DNA of 6,664 nt from JAKFVC01 sp040386595. GTDB taxonomy: Bacteria > Planctomycetota > Planctomycetia > Planctomycetales > Planctomycetaceae. Below are positions 1 through 5,018 of this stretch, piece after piece. Where the stretch lies: assembly GCA_040386595.1 (NCBI GenBank), contig JAZKFE010000306.1, positions 1 to 6,664 of the forward strand, in the 5' to 3' direction. The notes beneath the pieces were generated by a model. The model saw only the letters and a list, made by a program, of their open reading frames with translations, searched no databases and was not told the DNA's origin. Made by a program: the position numbers and the translations under genes. Positions within the stretch are counted from its first letter, which is position 1. The number at the start of each line of letters is the position of its first letter.

Positions 1-1
1 C

Positions 2-37
2 AACTACTTCCGGCATGCCGGATACCGCTACACTTAG
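2..37 (+). CDS. Possible C-terminal tail of a gene cut by the window edge
   Basis: Reading from base 2, eleven sense codons (NYFRHAGYRYT) run to a TAG stop at 35-37. Most of these codons end in C or G, like the certain genes in the window, which is why I list it. If real it converges on the acetyltransferase gene that ends at base 120. The piece is too short to assign a family, and the reading could be chance. It overlaps a 14-base palindrome at 9-22. Confidence 0.3.
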   Translation, partial: NYFRHAGYRYT

Positions 38-75
38 ACGCAACGCGCTCTAAAATTGTCCCGCCCGGGTACTGT

Positions 76-101
76 GAACGCGTTCAGTTCGCGGAGCGAA
101 C
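76..101. repeat. Two adjacent palindromes between convergent gene ends
   Basis: GAACGCGTTC (76-85) is a perfect 10-base palindrome. Next to it GTTCGC (87-92) and GCGAAC (96-101) form a 6-bp stem with a GGA loop. They lie between the stop at 37 and the acetyltransferase stop at 120, where a transcript end is expected. Neither strand has a T-run after the stem, so a classical rho-independent terminator is not supported. Confidence 0.35.
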
Positions 102-119
102 AACGACTATAGACGACTC

Positions 120-1076
120 TCAGGCCAGTTGTTTTGAATACACGTGCCCGGTGTCGACCTTCTTGAAGCCGGTTGATTGCAGCAGCCCGACCCCGGCCGG
201 ATTTGTGTCCGAGACCTGCATTTCGACGACGTCCACCTGCTCTTCACGCAGTCGGCGGCACACGTCCAGCAAGAGGGTCTTGGCGTATCCCTTGCGGCGT
301 AGCTCCAGCGGCACGAACAGGTCGATCAAGCCGGCTCCGCGGGCCTTCCACGTGTGCGTGTAGGTTTCCAGGCCGATACAAGTGAGTTCTGCCAAGGCGG
401 CCCCGCCTCGTTTGGGGACCTCTTGAAAGCGGATCGATTCCAGCTGTCCCAGACGCGTAACCCACCAGGGGGCGAGCGTTCGTGGTTTATCGGTGATCTG
501 TAGCTGCAGTGTGCGACGGTTGCCAAGGATGCGGAAATCGATCGGGTCGGACGTGTTCTTCAGATCGCGGTGAAAGACGAAGCGTTGTTCGATTGGCTGA
601 TAGCCAATGGCTTGAAAGAACGGCGCTGCCAGGGGATCCGATTCCAGAAAACCGGCCGCCTCGCACCCACCGTAAAGCAGTAGGTAGAAGGGGTCTCGCG
701 GGGCTGCCGATCCGGCCTGCACTTGCGTAGTCCCTGCGGCTCGCAGGTAGTTCTCGGCTTGCTCGACCAGCTGGCGGCCGATGCCTTGCCGTCGATAGTC
801 CGGGTGGACCATGATCATGCAAATGACGCCACGTTGCGGAGAGATTCCCGATCCGTTGTCGTTGGAACCAAATCCGGCGTGGACGAAACCCACGACGCGG
901 TTGCCGTCGAGAGCCACGATCAGTCCGCGCGCTTCGAAGTACTGCACGGAGAATACGAGCAGATCCAAGGCGTCGCAGGTAATGCCGAACGCGGCACCGC
1001 GGCCCAGTCCGCATTCGTGCCACAACTTCAGCAACTGCGGCGGGTCGCCGTTTCGGAAGTGGCGATAGGCGATCAC
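120..1076 (-). CDS. Tandem GNAT-domain N-acetyltransferase
   Basis: The 318-residue product carries two GNAT folds, enzymes that transfer an acetyl group from acetyl-CoA to an amine. In the first domain (about residues 1-170) the acetyl-CoA loop is RRQGIG (95-100), just after the strand with MVHPDY. In the second (about 180-318) the loop is RRKGYA (260-265), followed by the typical ending with NPAGVGLLQSTGF (292-304). Both loops fit the family pattern R/Q-x-x-G-x-G/A, so both domains may bind CoA. The substrate cannot be read from the sequence. The start is GTG at 1074-1076, with a GGATGAG sequence 5-11 bases upstream; no in-frame ATG gives a better N-terminus. A three-codon ATG-AGT-TGA reading frame ends one base before the GTG and is probably incidental. 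The gene stands alone, cytoplasmic by lack of a signal peptide. The family call is firm and the function open. Confidence 0.87.
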   Translation of the reverse strand: MIAYRHFRNGDPPQLLKLWHECGLGRGAAFGITCDALDLLVFSVQYFEARGLIVALDGNRVVGFVHAGFGSNDNGSGISPQRGVICMIMVHPDYRRQGIGRQLVEQAENYLRAAGTTQVQAGSAAPRDPFYLLLYGGCEAAGFLESDPLAAPFFQAIGYQPIEQRFVFHRDLKNTSDPIDFRILGNRRTLQLQITDKPRTLAPWWVTRLGQLESIRFQEVPKRGGAALAELTCIGLETYTHTWKARGAGLIDLFVPLELRRKGYAKTLLLDVCRRLREEQVDVVEMQVSDTNPAGVGLLQSTGFKKVDTGHVYSKQLA

Positions 1077-1119
1077 GTCAACTCATCCAGACCGTCACCG
1101 GGGCTCAGTGATAGCTCGA

Positions 1120-1163
1120 AAGTGAGATTTATTCTCTACGCGGCCAGAAGTGAGACTGCTCTC
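1120..1163. repeat. Two copies of AAGTGAGA, each with a short inverted repeat
   Basis: AAGTGAGA occurs at 1120-1127 and again at 1148-1155, 28 bases apart. Each copy is followed by TCTC (1133-1136 and 1160-1163), so each site has the form GAGA-N4/5-TCTC. They lie 44-87 bases upstream of the acetyltransferase start, where an operator could be. The arms are only four bases, so chance is quite possible. Confidence 0.25.
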
Positions 1164-1353
1164 CATGACTCCCGCGATCCAAACGTCTCGTTCTTGACCA
1201 GGCACCGTATCACAAGTTGACAAGACAGCTTGGGTTCTATGTGGTCTCCGTTGAACAAAGCTCACCGGGGCCACCACCGCTTATCGCATCGTGGTATGGG
1301 TTATTTGAATTGTCGCCAATTCGTTATCGGTTTCTCGCGGAGTCCCTGGAACC

Positions 1354-1374
1354 CACAGTTTTATGAGAACTGTG
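1354..1374. repeat. Hairpin with 7-bp perfect stem
   Basis: CACAGTT (1354-1360) pairs with AACTGTG (1368-1374); the stem can extend inward by a T-G and a T-A pair. No T-run follows on either strand. It lies downstream of the transketolase terminator, so it may be a second transcript end or a small interspersed palindrome. Confidence 0.4.
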
Positions 1375-1398
1375 CTTGTTGATACCGAGGCCCTGCAG

Positions 1399-1439
1399 AA
1401 AACGAAGTGCGGCGAGAGTTGCCTCTAAACGCCGCACTT
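1399..1439 (-). terminator. Rho-independent terminator of the transketolase unit
   Basis: AAGTGCGGCG (1405-1414) and CGCCGCACTT (1430-1439) form a perfect 10-bp stem whose loop contains a smaller AGAG/CTCT pairing. Read on the minus strand, the stem is followed by CG and then TTTT (1402-1399). It starts 28 bases after the stop codon of the C-terminal transketolase gene, the expected place for a terminator. The T-run is short, but the stem is strong. Confidence 0.8.
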
Positions 1440-1467
1440 GTTGAACATGTTGATCAGTCTGATGGGA

Positions 1468-2424
1468 TTATCGCAGGACCGATTGCACCGCTGCGACAAC
1501 CGCAGCCGGGTTTAGACCGTACTTGTCGAGCAACCCTTGCGGGTCACCGCTTTCTGCGAAGCAATCGCCGACGTTCACGAATGCCATGGGCACGGGAACG
1601 GTGCGAGCGACAACGGTCGCTACCACTGATCCCAAACCGCCGTGCATCAGGTGTTCTTCGACGACCACGATTCGCTGTGTTTCGCGAGCGGCCTTGGCGA
1701 TGGCTTCTTCATCGATCGGCTTGATCGTGTGCATGTCGATGACGCGAGCGCTGACGCCAGACTTGGCCAGCTCGGTCGCGGCATCCAGGGCAGCGGCAAC
1801 CATCAAACCGTTGGCGATGATGGTGACATCCGAACCGTCACGCAGCTGAATGGACTTGCCGATTTGGAAGTCACAGCCGTTCGGGTAGAGGATGGCAACC
1901 TTGCTGCGACCGGTTCGCAGGTAAATCGGGCCGTGATCGGCGAGCATGGCGGCCGTAGCGGCAGCCGTTTGCACGGCGTCAGACGGAACGATGACCTTGA
2001 CGCCAGGCAGCGAGCAGGCCAACGAGACGTCTTCGATACCCATCTGTGAGGGGCCGTCTTCACCAATCGAAATGCCCGAGTGCGATCCGACGAACTTGAC
2101 GTTCATCTTAGGGAAGGCAACCGACATGCGGAGTTGGTCAAAGGCGTTGCTCAGCAGGAACGTCGCGAAGCTGGAACACACTGCGGTCTTGCCGCAGGAT
2201 GCCAGACCGCTCGCCACGCTGACCATGTTGCTCTCGGCAATACCGACGTTGAAGGAACGTTCGGGGAACGCCTTCATGAACGGCTCGGTACGGGTGGAGT
2301 TACCGACGTCGGCGTCGACCACGACGACTTCGGGGTGCTTGGCTCCCAGATCCTTGAGTGCGTCGCCGAACGCGTCACGCGTGGCTGCTCCCAATTTCAA
2401 ACCGCTCAATTCACCGTAATACAT
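1468..2424 (-). CDS. Transketolase, C-terminal subunit
   Basis: This 318-residue protein is the second half of a split transketolase, which moves two-carbon units between sugar phosphates in the non-oxidative pentose phosphate pathway. Residues about 10-175 are the pyrimidine-binding domain: GIAESNM (61-67) carries the glutamate (E64) that activates thiamine diphosphate, FATFLLSNAFDQLRM (86-100) is the conserved helix, and SHSGISIGEDGPSQMGIED (114-132) is the substrate/cofactor loop. That loop reads GEDGPSQM as in animal transketolases, not GEDGPTHQ as in the E. coli and yeast enzymes. Residues about 195-310 are the transketolase C-terminal domain. The ATG at 2422-2424 fits the family's usual N-terminus; its ribosome binding site is weak (AAGAGA, about 8-13 bases upstream). 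It lies 92 bases after the N-terminal subunit gene and is followed by a terminator at 1399-1439. A 1-deoxyxylulose-5-phosphate synthase or pyruvate dehydrogenase beta subunit is less likely given these motifs. Confidence 0.93.
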   Translation of the reverse strand: MYYGELSGLKLGAATRDAFGDALKDLGAKHPEVVVVDADVGNSTRTEPFMKAFPERSFNVGIAESNMVSVASGLASCGKTAVCSSFATFLLSNAFDQLRMSVAFPKMNVKFVGSHSGISIGEDGPSQMGIEDVSLACSLPGVKVIVPSDAVQTAAATAAMLADHGPIYLRTGRSKVAILYPNGCDFQIGKSIQLRDGSDVTIIANGLMVAAALDAATELAKSGVSARVIDMHTIKPIDEEAIAKAARETQRIVVVEEHLMHGGLGSVVATVVARTVPVPMAFVNVGDCFAESGDPQGLLDKYGLNPAAVVAAVQSVLR

Positions 2425-2451
2425 GCTGGAATCTCTTTATCTTGCAGGCCG

Positions 2452-2474
2452 TACGGTGGGTTTCGCCACCGGTA
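2452..2474 (-). other. Hairpin between the two transketolase genes
   Basis: CGGTGG (2454-2459) pairs perfectly with CCACCG (2466-2471) around a six-base loop, and TA/TA (2452-2453 with 2473-2474) can extend it past one bulged G. It lies in the 92-base space between the two subunit genes. No T-run follows, so it is not a standard terminator. It could affect mRNA stability or the ratio of the two subunits, but that is inference. Confidence 0.4.
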
Positions 2475-2516
2475 TTTGATGTTGGAACGTTGCGTGTCGT
2501 GGCGTTCTGACTGGAA

Positions 2517-3347
2517 TCAATCACCCAAGAAGGCGATGGCCTTTTCCGCCAAGGCGGGGGACAACGGCTTGCCGTGGTAATTCAAGTCTCCCTCAGCTTC
2601 GAGTAGCGGCAGGATGCCGAAACCCTTCTGAGTTTGCGACACGATGCAGGTGGGCCGATCCTTGATGTTGGTGGCGATCGTCAGGGCGGCCACGGCGTTG
2701 GCCTGGCAGTTGCCGTTGACGACCTGGGTGTGCCAGCCGAACGCTTCGAACTTGTCGGCGATGGGCCGCATGTCGAGGACGTCCTTGGTGGCACCCGTTT
2801 GCTGATAGCCGTTCTGATCGACGATCAGAGTCAGGTTACCGGGCTTGAACTTGCCTGCAGCAGCGGCAGCTTCCCAGACTTGGCCTTCGTCCAGCTCGCC
2901 GTCGCCAGTCATGACGAAGACGCGGCTGTCGAGCTTGTCCAGACGCATGCCGAGAGCTTGTCCCAGGCCGATCGACAGGCCCTGCCCCAGCGAGCCCGTG
3001 GAGGCTTCGATGCCGGGCATCCGAGCCATATTGGGATGGCCTTCGAAGATGCTGCCCAGCTTACGCAAGGACATGGTGGCTTCGACGGTGAAGTAGCCCG
3101 CTTCAGCCATCGCAGCGTATAACGCCGGCACGGCGTGTCCCTTGCTGAGGATGAAGCGATCGCGAGCCACCCAATGGGGCTCTTCCGGGCGGTATTTCAT
3201 GAAACCGCCGAAGTACAAGGCGGTAATCATTTCGACTGCCGACAAGCTGCTGGAGGGATGTCCGCTCCCTGCGGCTGTCGTCATGCGAATGATGTGCTTG
3301 CGGAGTAGCTTGGCCTTGGCCTGCAATTCTTCGATGGAGACTGCCAC
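2517..3347 (-). CDS. Transketolase, N-terminal (TPP-binding) subunit
   Basis: This 276-residue protein is the first half of a split transketolase, binding the diphosphate end of thiamine diphosphate and a divalent metal. Visible motifs in order: GSGHP (27-31), SKGHA (68-72), the STGSLGQGLSIGLGQALG segment (116-133), the TPP/metal motif starting GDGELDEGQ (148-156) and ending VDQNG (176-180), and YHGKPLSPA (257-265). Two histidines (H30, H71) match conserved active-site positions of the family. The length is normal for the split form. The chosen start is GTG at 3345-3347 because AGGAA (3354-3358) lies six bases before it. The stop is 92 bases upstream of the C-terminal subunit gene on the same strand, so the two are very likely one operon whose products form one enzyme. 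In cells with this arrangement the pair replaces the single-chain TktA type. Confidence 0.93.
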   Translation of the reverse strand: MAVSIEELQAKAKLLRKHIIRMTTAAGSGHPSSSLSAVEMITALYFGGFMKYRPEEPHWVARDRFILSKGHAVPALYAAMAEAGYFTVEATMSLRKLGSIFEGHPNMARMPGIEASTGSLGQGLSIGLGQALGMRLDKLDSRVFVMTGDGELDEGQVWEAAAAAGKFKPGNLTLIVDQNGYQQTGATKDVLDMRPIADKFEAFGWHTQVVNGNCQANAVAALTIATNIKDRPTCIVSQTQKGFGILPLLEAEGDLNYHGKPLSPALAEKAIAFLGD

Positions 3348-3353
3348 GTTCCG

Positions 3354-3358
3354 TTCCT
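3354..3358 (-). promoter_or_regulatory. Ribosome binding site deciding a GTG start
   Basis: On the minus strand AGGAA lies six bases before the GTG of the N-terminal transketolase gene. It supports that GTG as the start. Confidence 0.6.
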
Positions 3359-3399
3359 GCTGACTAAGTTGAGGAGTGTATTTTCACGGTTTTCCACAG

Positions 3400-3424
3400 G
3401 AGCTACCCGTAAGCGGGTGGGCTC
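3400..3424. repeat. Imperfect hairpin ahead of the transketolase genes
   Basis: GAGC (3400-3403) and ACCCG (3405-3409) pair with CGGGT (3414-3418) and GCTC (3421-3424) around a TAAG loop, with one unpaired base on the left and two on the right. It lies 53-77 bases upstream of the transketolase start, so it may be in its leader or promoter. It may also be a copy of a dispersed palindrome. Confidence 0.4.
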
Positions 3425-3579
3425 GGCAATCCTTTACCACCCTGTAGTGGCTTCGGGGATTCCCGTGCCGCCAAGTGGATTCCGGGACGCTACGATTTCC
3501 GAGAATTCGCAGTTGCACATGGTATCGACCAGCTCCCCGAGTGGCAAGGATTGGGATTTTTCCGTGCCGGTGAATTGAG

Positions 3580-3719
3580 GATGAAGGGCACGCTCGGTGT
3601 TGGAATATCGAGCAGGTTTGTTCTCCGAGCCGCTGACCGTGTCGCGTACCGGCCTTTGGCTTTGCTCTTCGGATGAGGGCCTCTGTGCCCTGCTTGATGC
3701 ATGGCACACTCGGCGTTCG
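3580..3719. repeat. Imperfect direct repeat, two 24-base copies
   Basis: Bases 3580-3603 and 3696-3719 align without gaps at most positions. The core GGCACGCTCGGTGTT (3587-3601) versus GGCACACTCGGCGTT (3703-3717) matches at 13 of 15. The copies are 116 bases apart and bracket the non-coding stretch. Origin unknown. Confidence 0.35.
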
Positions 3720-3731
3720 CGTCAACCCTGC

Positions 3732-4085
3732 TTAGGGCTCTTGGGGGAAGAATTGAAACCAAACTGCACCCTCTGCCGTTGAAGTCAGCGTAGCTTGCCC
3801 TTGTAGCTTGCTGCCTCGCAAGTCGATGGTCAGGATGCCGGGACTCTCTTGCAGCAATTGGTACTGTCCATGGTCCCATTGCAGCACGTGACCACGCTGG
3901 CCGCTTACTGGCCCTTCGTATGCTAAATATTTCAGGCGATGATCGGGCAGTGGAGTGGCCTCAATGGGTGTCGTTAAAGTCGGTTCCTGGTTCAGTCTCC
4001 AGGTCCGTAACACACCGTTGGATTCCAGCATAAAGTCCCAATGCCAATTGGGATGATCATGAGTCAGCACCACGAAACGCAGCAT
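3732..4085 (-). CDS. Stand-alone LigD-type 3'-phosphoesterase domain protein
   Basis: The 117-residue product is essentially one domain, related to the 3'-phosphoesterase (PE) module at the N-terminus of the bacterial end-joining ligase LigD, which cleans 3' ends of broken DNA. Matches: FVVLTH (4-9), HWDFMLESNGVLRTW (15-29), PDHRLKYLAYEGPVSG (47-62) and a late WDHGQY (70-75), in the family order. Candidate metal/phosphate residues H9, H15, D17, H49 and Y53 have the family spacing (H-x5-H-x-D; H-x3-Y). The arginine expected two residues after the aspartate is methionine (M19), so activity may be altered. I chose ATG at 4083-4085: its protein starts right at the domain with MLRFVVL, and AGGCGG lies just upstream. 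A TTG at 4116-4118 would add 11 residues without domain match. No Ku, ligase or primase gene is nearby. The domain call is good; enzymatic function is inferred. Confidence 0.8.
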   Translation of the reverse strand: MLRFVVLTHDHPNWHWDFMLESNGVLRTWRLNQEPTLTTPIEATPLPDHRLKYLAYEGPVSGQRGHVLQWDHGQYQLLQESPGILTIDLRGSKLQGQATLTSTAEGAVWFQFFPQEP

Positions 4086-4117
4086 TCTACCGCCTGTTTT
4101 TTCCTGGCTTACGAGCA

Positions 4118-4146
4118 AAAATCATGAACGCTGCGGGCTTGCTCAA
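4118..4146 (-). promoter_or_regulatory. Weak promoter candidate for the phosphoesterase-domain gene
   Basis: On the minus strand TTGAGC (4146-4141) and GATTTT (4123-4118) are spaced by 17 bases, a plausible but poor -35/-10 pair. If used, transcription would start near 4111, downstream of the alternative TTG start and upstream of the ATG at 4085. Confidence 0.2.
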
Positions 4147-4221
4147 TGAGGTTGTCTGCAAGACTCACGACGACTTATTCGGGTTCACCGCAGAAGACTT
4201 CTCGATCACCGCTGCGCTCTG

Positions 4222-4263
4222 AAAAAATAGAATTGTCAAGTGCCGGGCATTGTGAATTTTTTT
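4222..4263. terminator. Terminator-like hairpin flanked by A-run and T-run
   Basis: AATT (4231-4234), CAA (4237-4239) and TGC (4241-4243) pair with GCA (4247-4249), TTG (4250-4252) and AATT (4255-4258), with small mismatches between the blocks. Seven T follow on the plus strand (4257-4263) and six A precede it (4222-4227), i.e. a T-run on the minus strand. This is the look of a two-way terminator. No intact gene ends here on either side; a decayed minus-strand gene at 4281-4500 would explain it. Confidence 0.4.
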
Positions 4264-4280
4264 CGGGCCTTATCGATTGA

Positions 4281-4500
4281 CTTCGCTGGTCCACCGAGTA
4301 GGCTATGCTCGCGTTGAGCTTGATCTTCATCATCGAGAACCAGCAGTCAATGCAGGTGCTGGCAGAAGGCCAAATCAGGTCGCTGAGCTTGAAACGAATT
4401 CTGAGAGCATCATACACGACAAGCATCTCAACGGCAGACTTCCGGACAACCGCTGCTTGGGCCAACTGGAAGGCCCGCTGGTCCGTCGCTGACAGCCGTG
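4281..4500 (-). pseudogene. Possible decayed gene (perhaps ribosome silencing factor-like)
   Basis: On the minus strand a frame without stops reads SATDQRAFQLAQAAVVRKSA (roughly 4488-4429), then VEMLVVYDALRIRFKLSD. This resembles the N-terminal half of iojap/RsfS proteins, which have ...LA.AA....A.DIVVLDVR....LADYFVIATGTS. Switching frame by one base near 4360 gives CQHLH, a stop, then LLVLDDEDQAQREH, which could be the next helix (RQLHAL.DEI). The remaining C-terminal half (GIEGY...W...D.GDV..H.F) is not found. There is no clean start, and a stop lies just upstream in frame. A histidine-kinase or response-regulator remnant is an alternative, as is chance. Similarity is judged from memory only. 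The terminator-like hairpin at 4222-4263 lies just downstream, which fits a former gene on this strand. Confidence 0.22.
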
Positions 4501-4581
4501 CTGCACCGCCTCATAGCGGGGCGACTGGCACTCACTGACACGCGGCACCGCGCTTGGCACGGATTTAAAGGGGCAGTGACT

Positions 4582-4601
4582 CTCCAGGTTTTGATCTGGA
4601 G
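4582..4601. repeat. Small hairpin, first of the palindrome cluster
   Basis: CTCCAG (4582-4587) pairs perfectly with CTGGAG (4596-4601) around an eight-base T-rich loop. No T-run follows. Confidence 0.4.
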
Positions 4602-4660
4602 GCGTTGTCCGGAAGAGCCGTTATTCTTAGGGCGATTTCATCGATCTCGGATGAGTCCCC

Positions 4661-4726
4661 GTAGCCAGCCTCTCCGAGTCGGGTGTATTTCCTCAGAGGA
4701 AGACCCGACTCGGAGAGTCAGGCTAC
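4661..4726. repeat. 66-base REP-like hairpin
   Basis: GTAGCC (4661-4666) pairs with GGCTAC (4721-4726); after two mismatches CTCTCCGAGTCGGGT (4670-4684) pairs without a break with ACCCGACTCGGAGAG (4703-4717); a three-base bulge follows and TTCCT (4689-4693) pairs with AGGAA (4697-4701) around a CAG loop. This is by far the strongest inverted repeat in the window. It codes for nothing and lacks T-runs, so it is not a standard terminator. The GTAGCC...GGCTAC ends and the CCGAGTCGGGT core resemble interspersed palindromes that I recall as common between genes in planctomycetes. Confidence 0.75.
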
Positions 4727-4744
4727 ACCATGCAGAATCCCAGG

Positions 4745-4816
4745 GCTGACGCCGCTAGGCTCGCCTGGGTATCGTTTGCTGTCGACAGCGTCTAACGGCT
4801 ATCCAGCTGACGCTGG
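4745..4816. repeat. Palindromic repeat block with GCTAGGC motif
   Basis: The block starts with GCTGACGCCGCTAGGCTCGCC, includes the perfect 12-base palindrome GCTGTCGACAGC (4778-4789) and ends with the stem CCAGC/GCTGG (4803-4807 with 4812-4816). GCTGACGC recurs at its end (4806-4813, as GCTGACGC inside the stem-loop is shared with 4745-4752). Such GCTAGGC/CTAACGGC strings look like fragments of dispersed repeats rather than coding sequence. Confidence 0.4.
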
Positions 4817-4874
4817 CGCCTGCGAAGAAGGAAGCGGAGTTGAATGAGCCCCAGCCTCTTGTTCGCTGCGCTCA

Positions 4875-4894
4875 CCCAGATTCGAGAATCTGGG
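4875..4894. repeat. Near-perfect 20-base palindrome
   Basis: CCCAGATTC (4875-4883) and GAATCTGGG (4886-4894) are exact reverse complements separated by two bases. It is flanked on the left by CGCTGCGCTCA and on the right by CTACCCC, the kind of flanks seen around interspersed palindromes in planctomycete genomes. Confidence 0.55.
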
Positions 4895-4951
4895 CTACCC
4901 CAGGATTTACTTGGGCGTGTTCCGTGAGTTCGGCGCACTTCCTTCAAACGC

Positions 4952-4995
4952 AAAACCCCCCGGAACGATTCTTACGCATCGTCCCGAGGGCTTTT
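4952..4995 (-). terminator. Rho-independent terminator of the lipoprotein gene (possibly two-way)
   Basis: CCCCCCGGAACGAT (4956-4969) and ATCGTCCCGAGGGC (4978-4991) pair over about 14 positions with few mismatches around an eight-base loop. On the minus strand the stem is followed by TTTTG (4955-4951); on the plus strand by TTTTG (4992-4996). It lies 27 bases after the stop of the lipoprotein gene, so its main role is probably ending that transcript. Confidence 0.75.
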
Positions 4996-5018
4996 GACGG
5001 TGAATTGTAGCGGTCTGC

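Larger units (their letters stand above)
1077..1467. other. Intergenic region between acetyltransferase and transketolase genes
   Basis: No convincing coding frame is present on either strand. The region holds the upstream region of the acetyltransferase gene, a pair of short repeats 28 bases apart (1120-1163), a hairpin at 1354-1374, and the terminator of the transketolase unit at 1399-1439. I found no clear -35/-10 pair for the acetyltransferase gene. An AT-rich patch (ATTTATTCTC on plus, near 1127-1136) is the only part resembling a -10 region. Confidence 0.5.
3348..3731. other. Intergenic region upstream of the transketolase genes
   Basis: Open frames cross this 384-base stretch on both strands, but none gives a recognisable protein or a convincing start. 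It should contain the transketolase promoter; the best -10 candidate on the minus strand is TACACT, about 30 bases upstream of the start, with no good -35. It also holds an imperfect hairpin at 3400-3424 and an imperfect direct repeat (3580-3603 and 3696-3719). There is no clear terminator for the phosphoesterase-domain gene that ends at 3732. Confidence 0.5.
4264..5018. other. Long gene-poor region rich in palindromes
   Basis: Apart from the possible pseudogene at 4281-4500, no coding frame here is convincing: the open frames lack recognisable protein content and run through the palindromes. The stretch 4582-4900 carries at least five separate inverted repeats, listed individually, and 4956-4991 is a terminator. 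No transposase, tRNA or conserved RNA was recognised. Confidence 0.55.

Noticed and set aside
487..1023. 178-codon minus-strand frame inside the acetyltransferase gene
   Set aside because: It is an Arg/Pro/Ser-rich shadow in another frame; the acetyltransferase frame carries both GNAT motifs.
1095..1271. TCACCGGGGC present at 1095-1104 and 1262-1271
   Set aside because: A repeated 10-mer is expected by chance in a window of this size, and no longer match surrounds it.
3726..3737. CCCT/AGGG stem overlapping the stop of the phosphoesterase-domain gene as its terminator
   Set aside because: Only four base pairs, it overlaps the stop codon, and no T-run follows.
3384..3879. Overlapping minus-strand frames of 91-129 codons before the transketolase genes
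   Set aside because: Their products have no recognisable domain and low-complexity basic composition; one overlaps the phosphoesterase-domain gene. They look like chance open frames in GC-rich DNA.
4290..4360. LLVLDDEDQ read on the minus strand as the start of a response-regulator receiver domain
   Set aside because: A stop codon lies immediately before it, and the frame breaks within about 40 codons without the later receiver motifs. Kept only as part of the low-confidence pseudogene.
4498..4749. 83-codon plus-strand frame
   Set aside because: It runs through the arms of the large hairpin and has no ribosome binding site or protein-like content.
4661..4894. CRISPR array
   Set aside because: The repeats here are inverted and differ from one another; there are no regularly spaced identical direct repeats and no cas genes.
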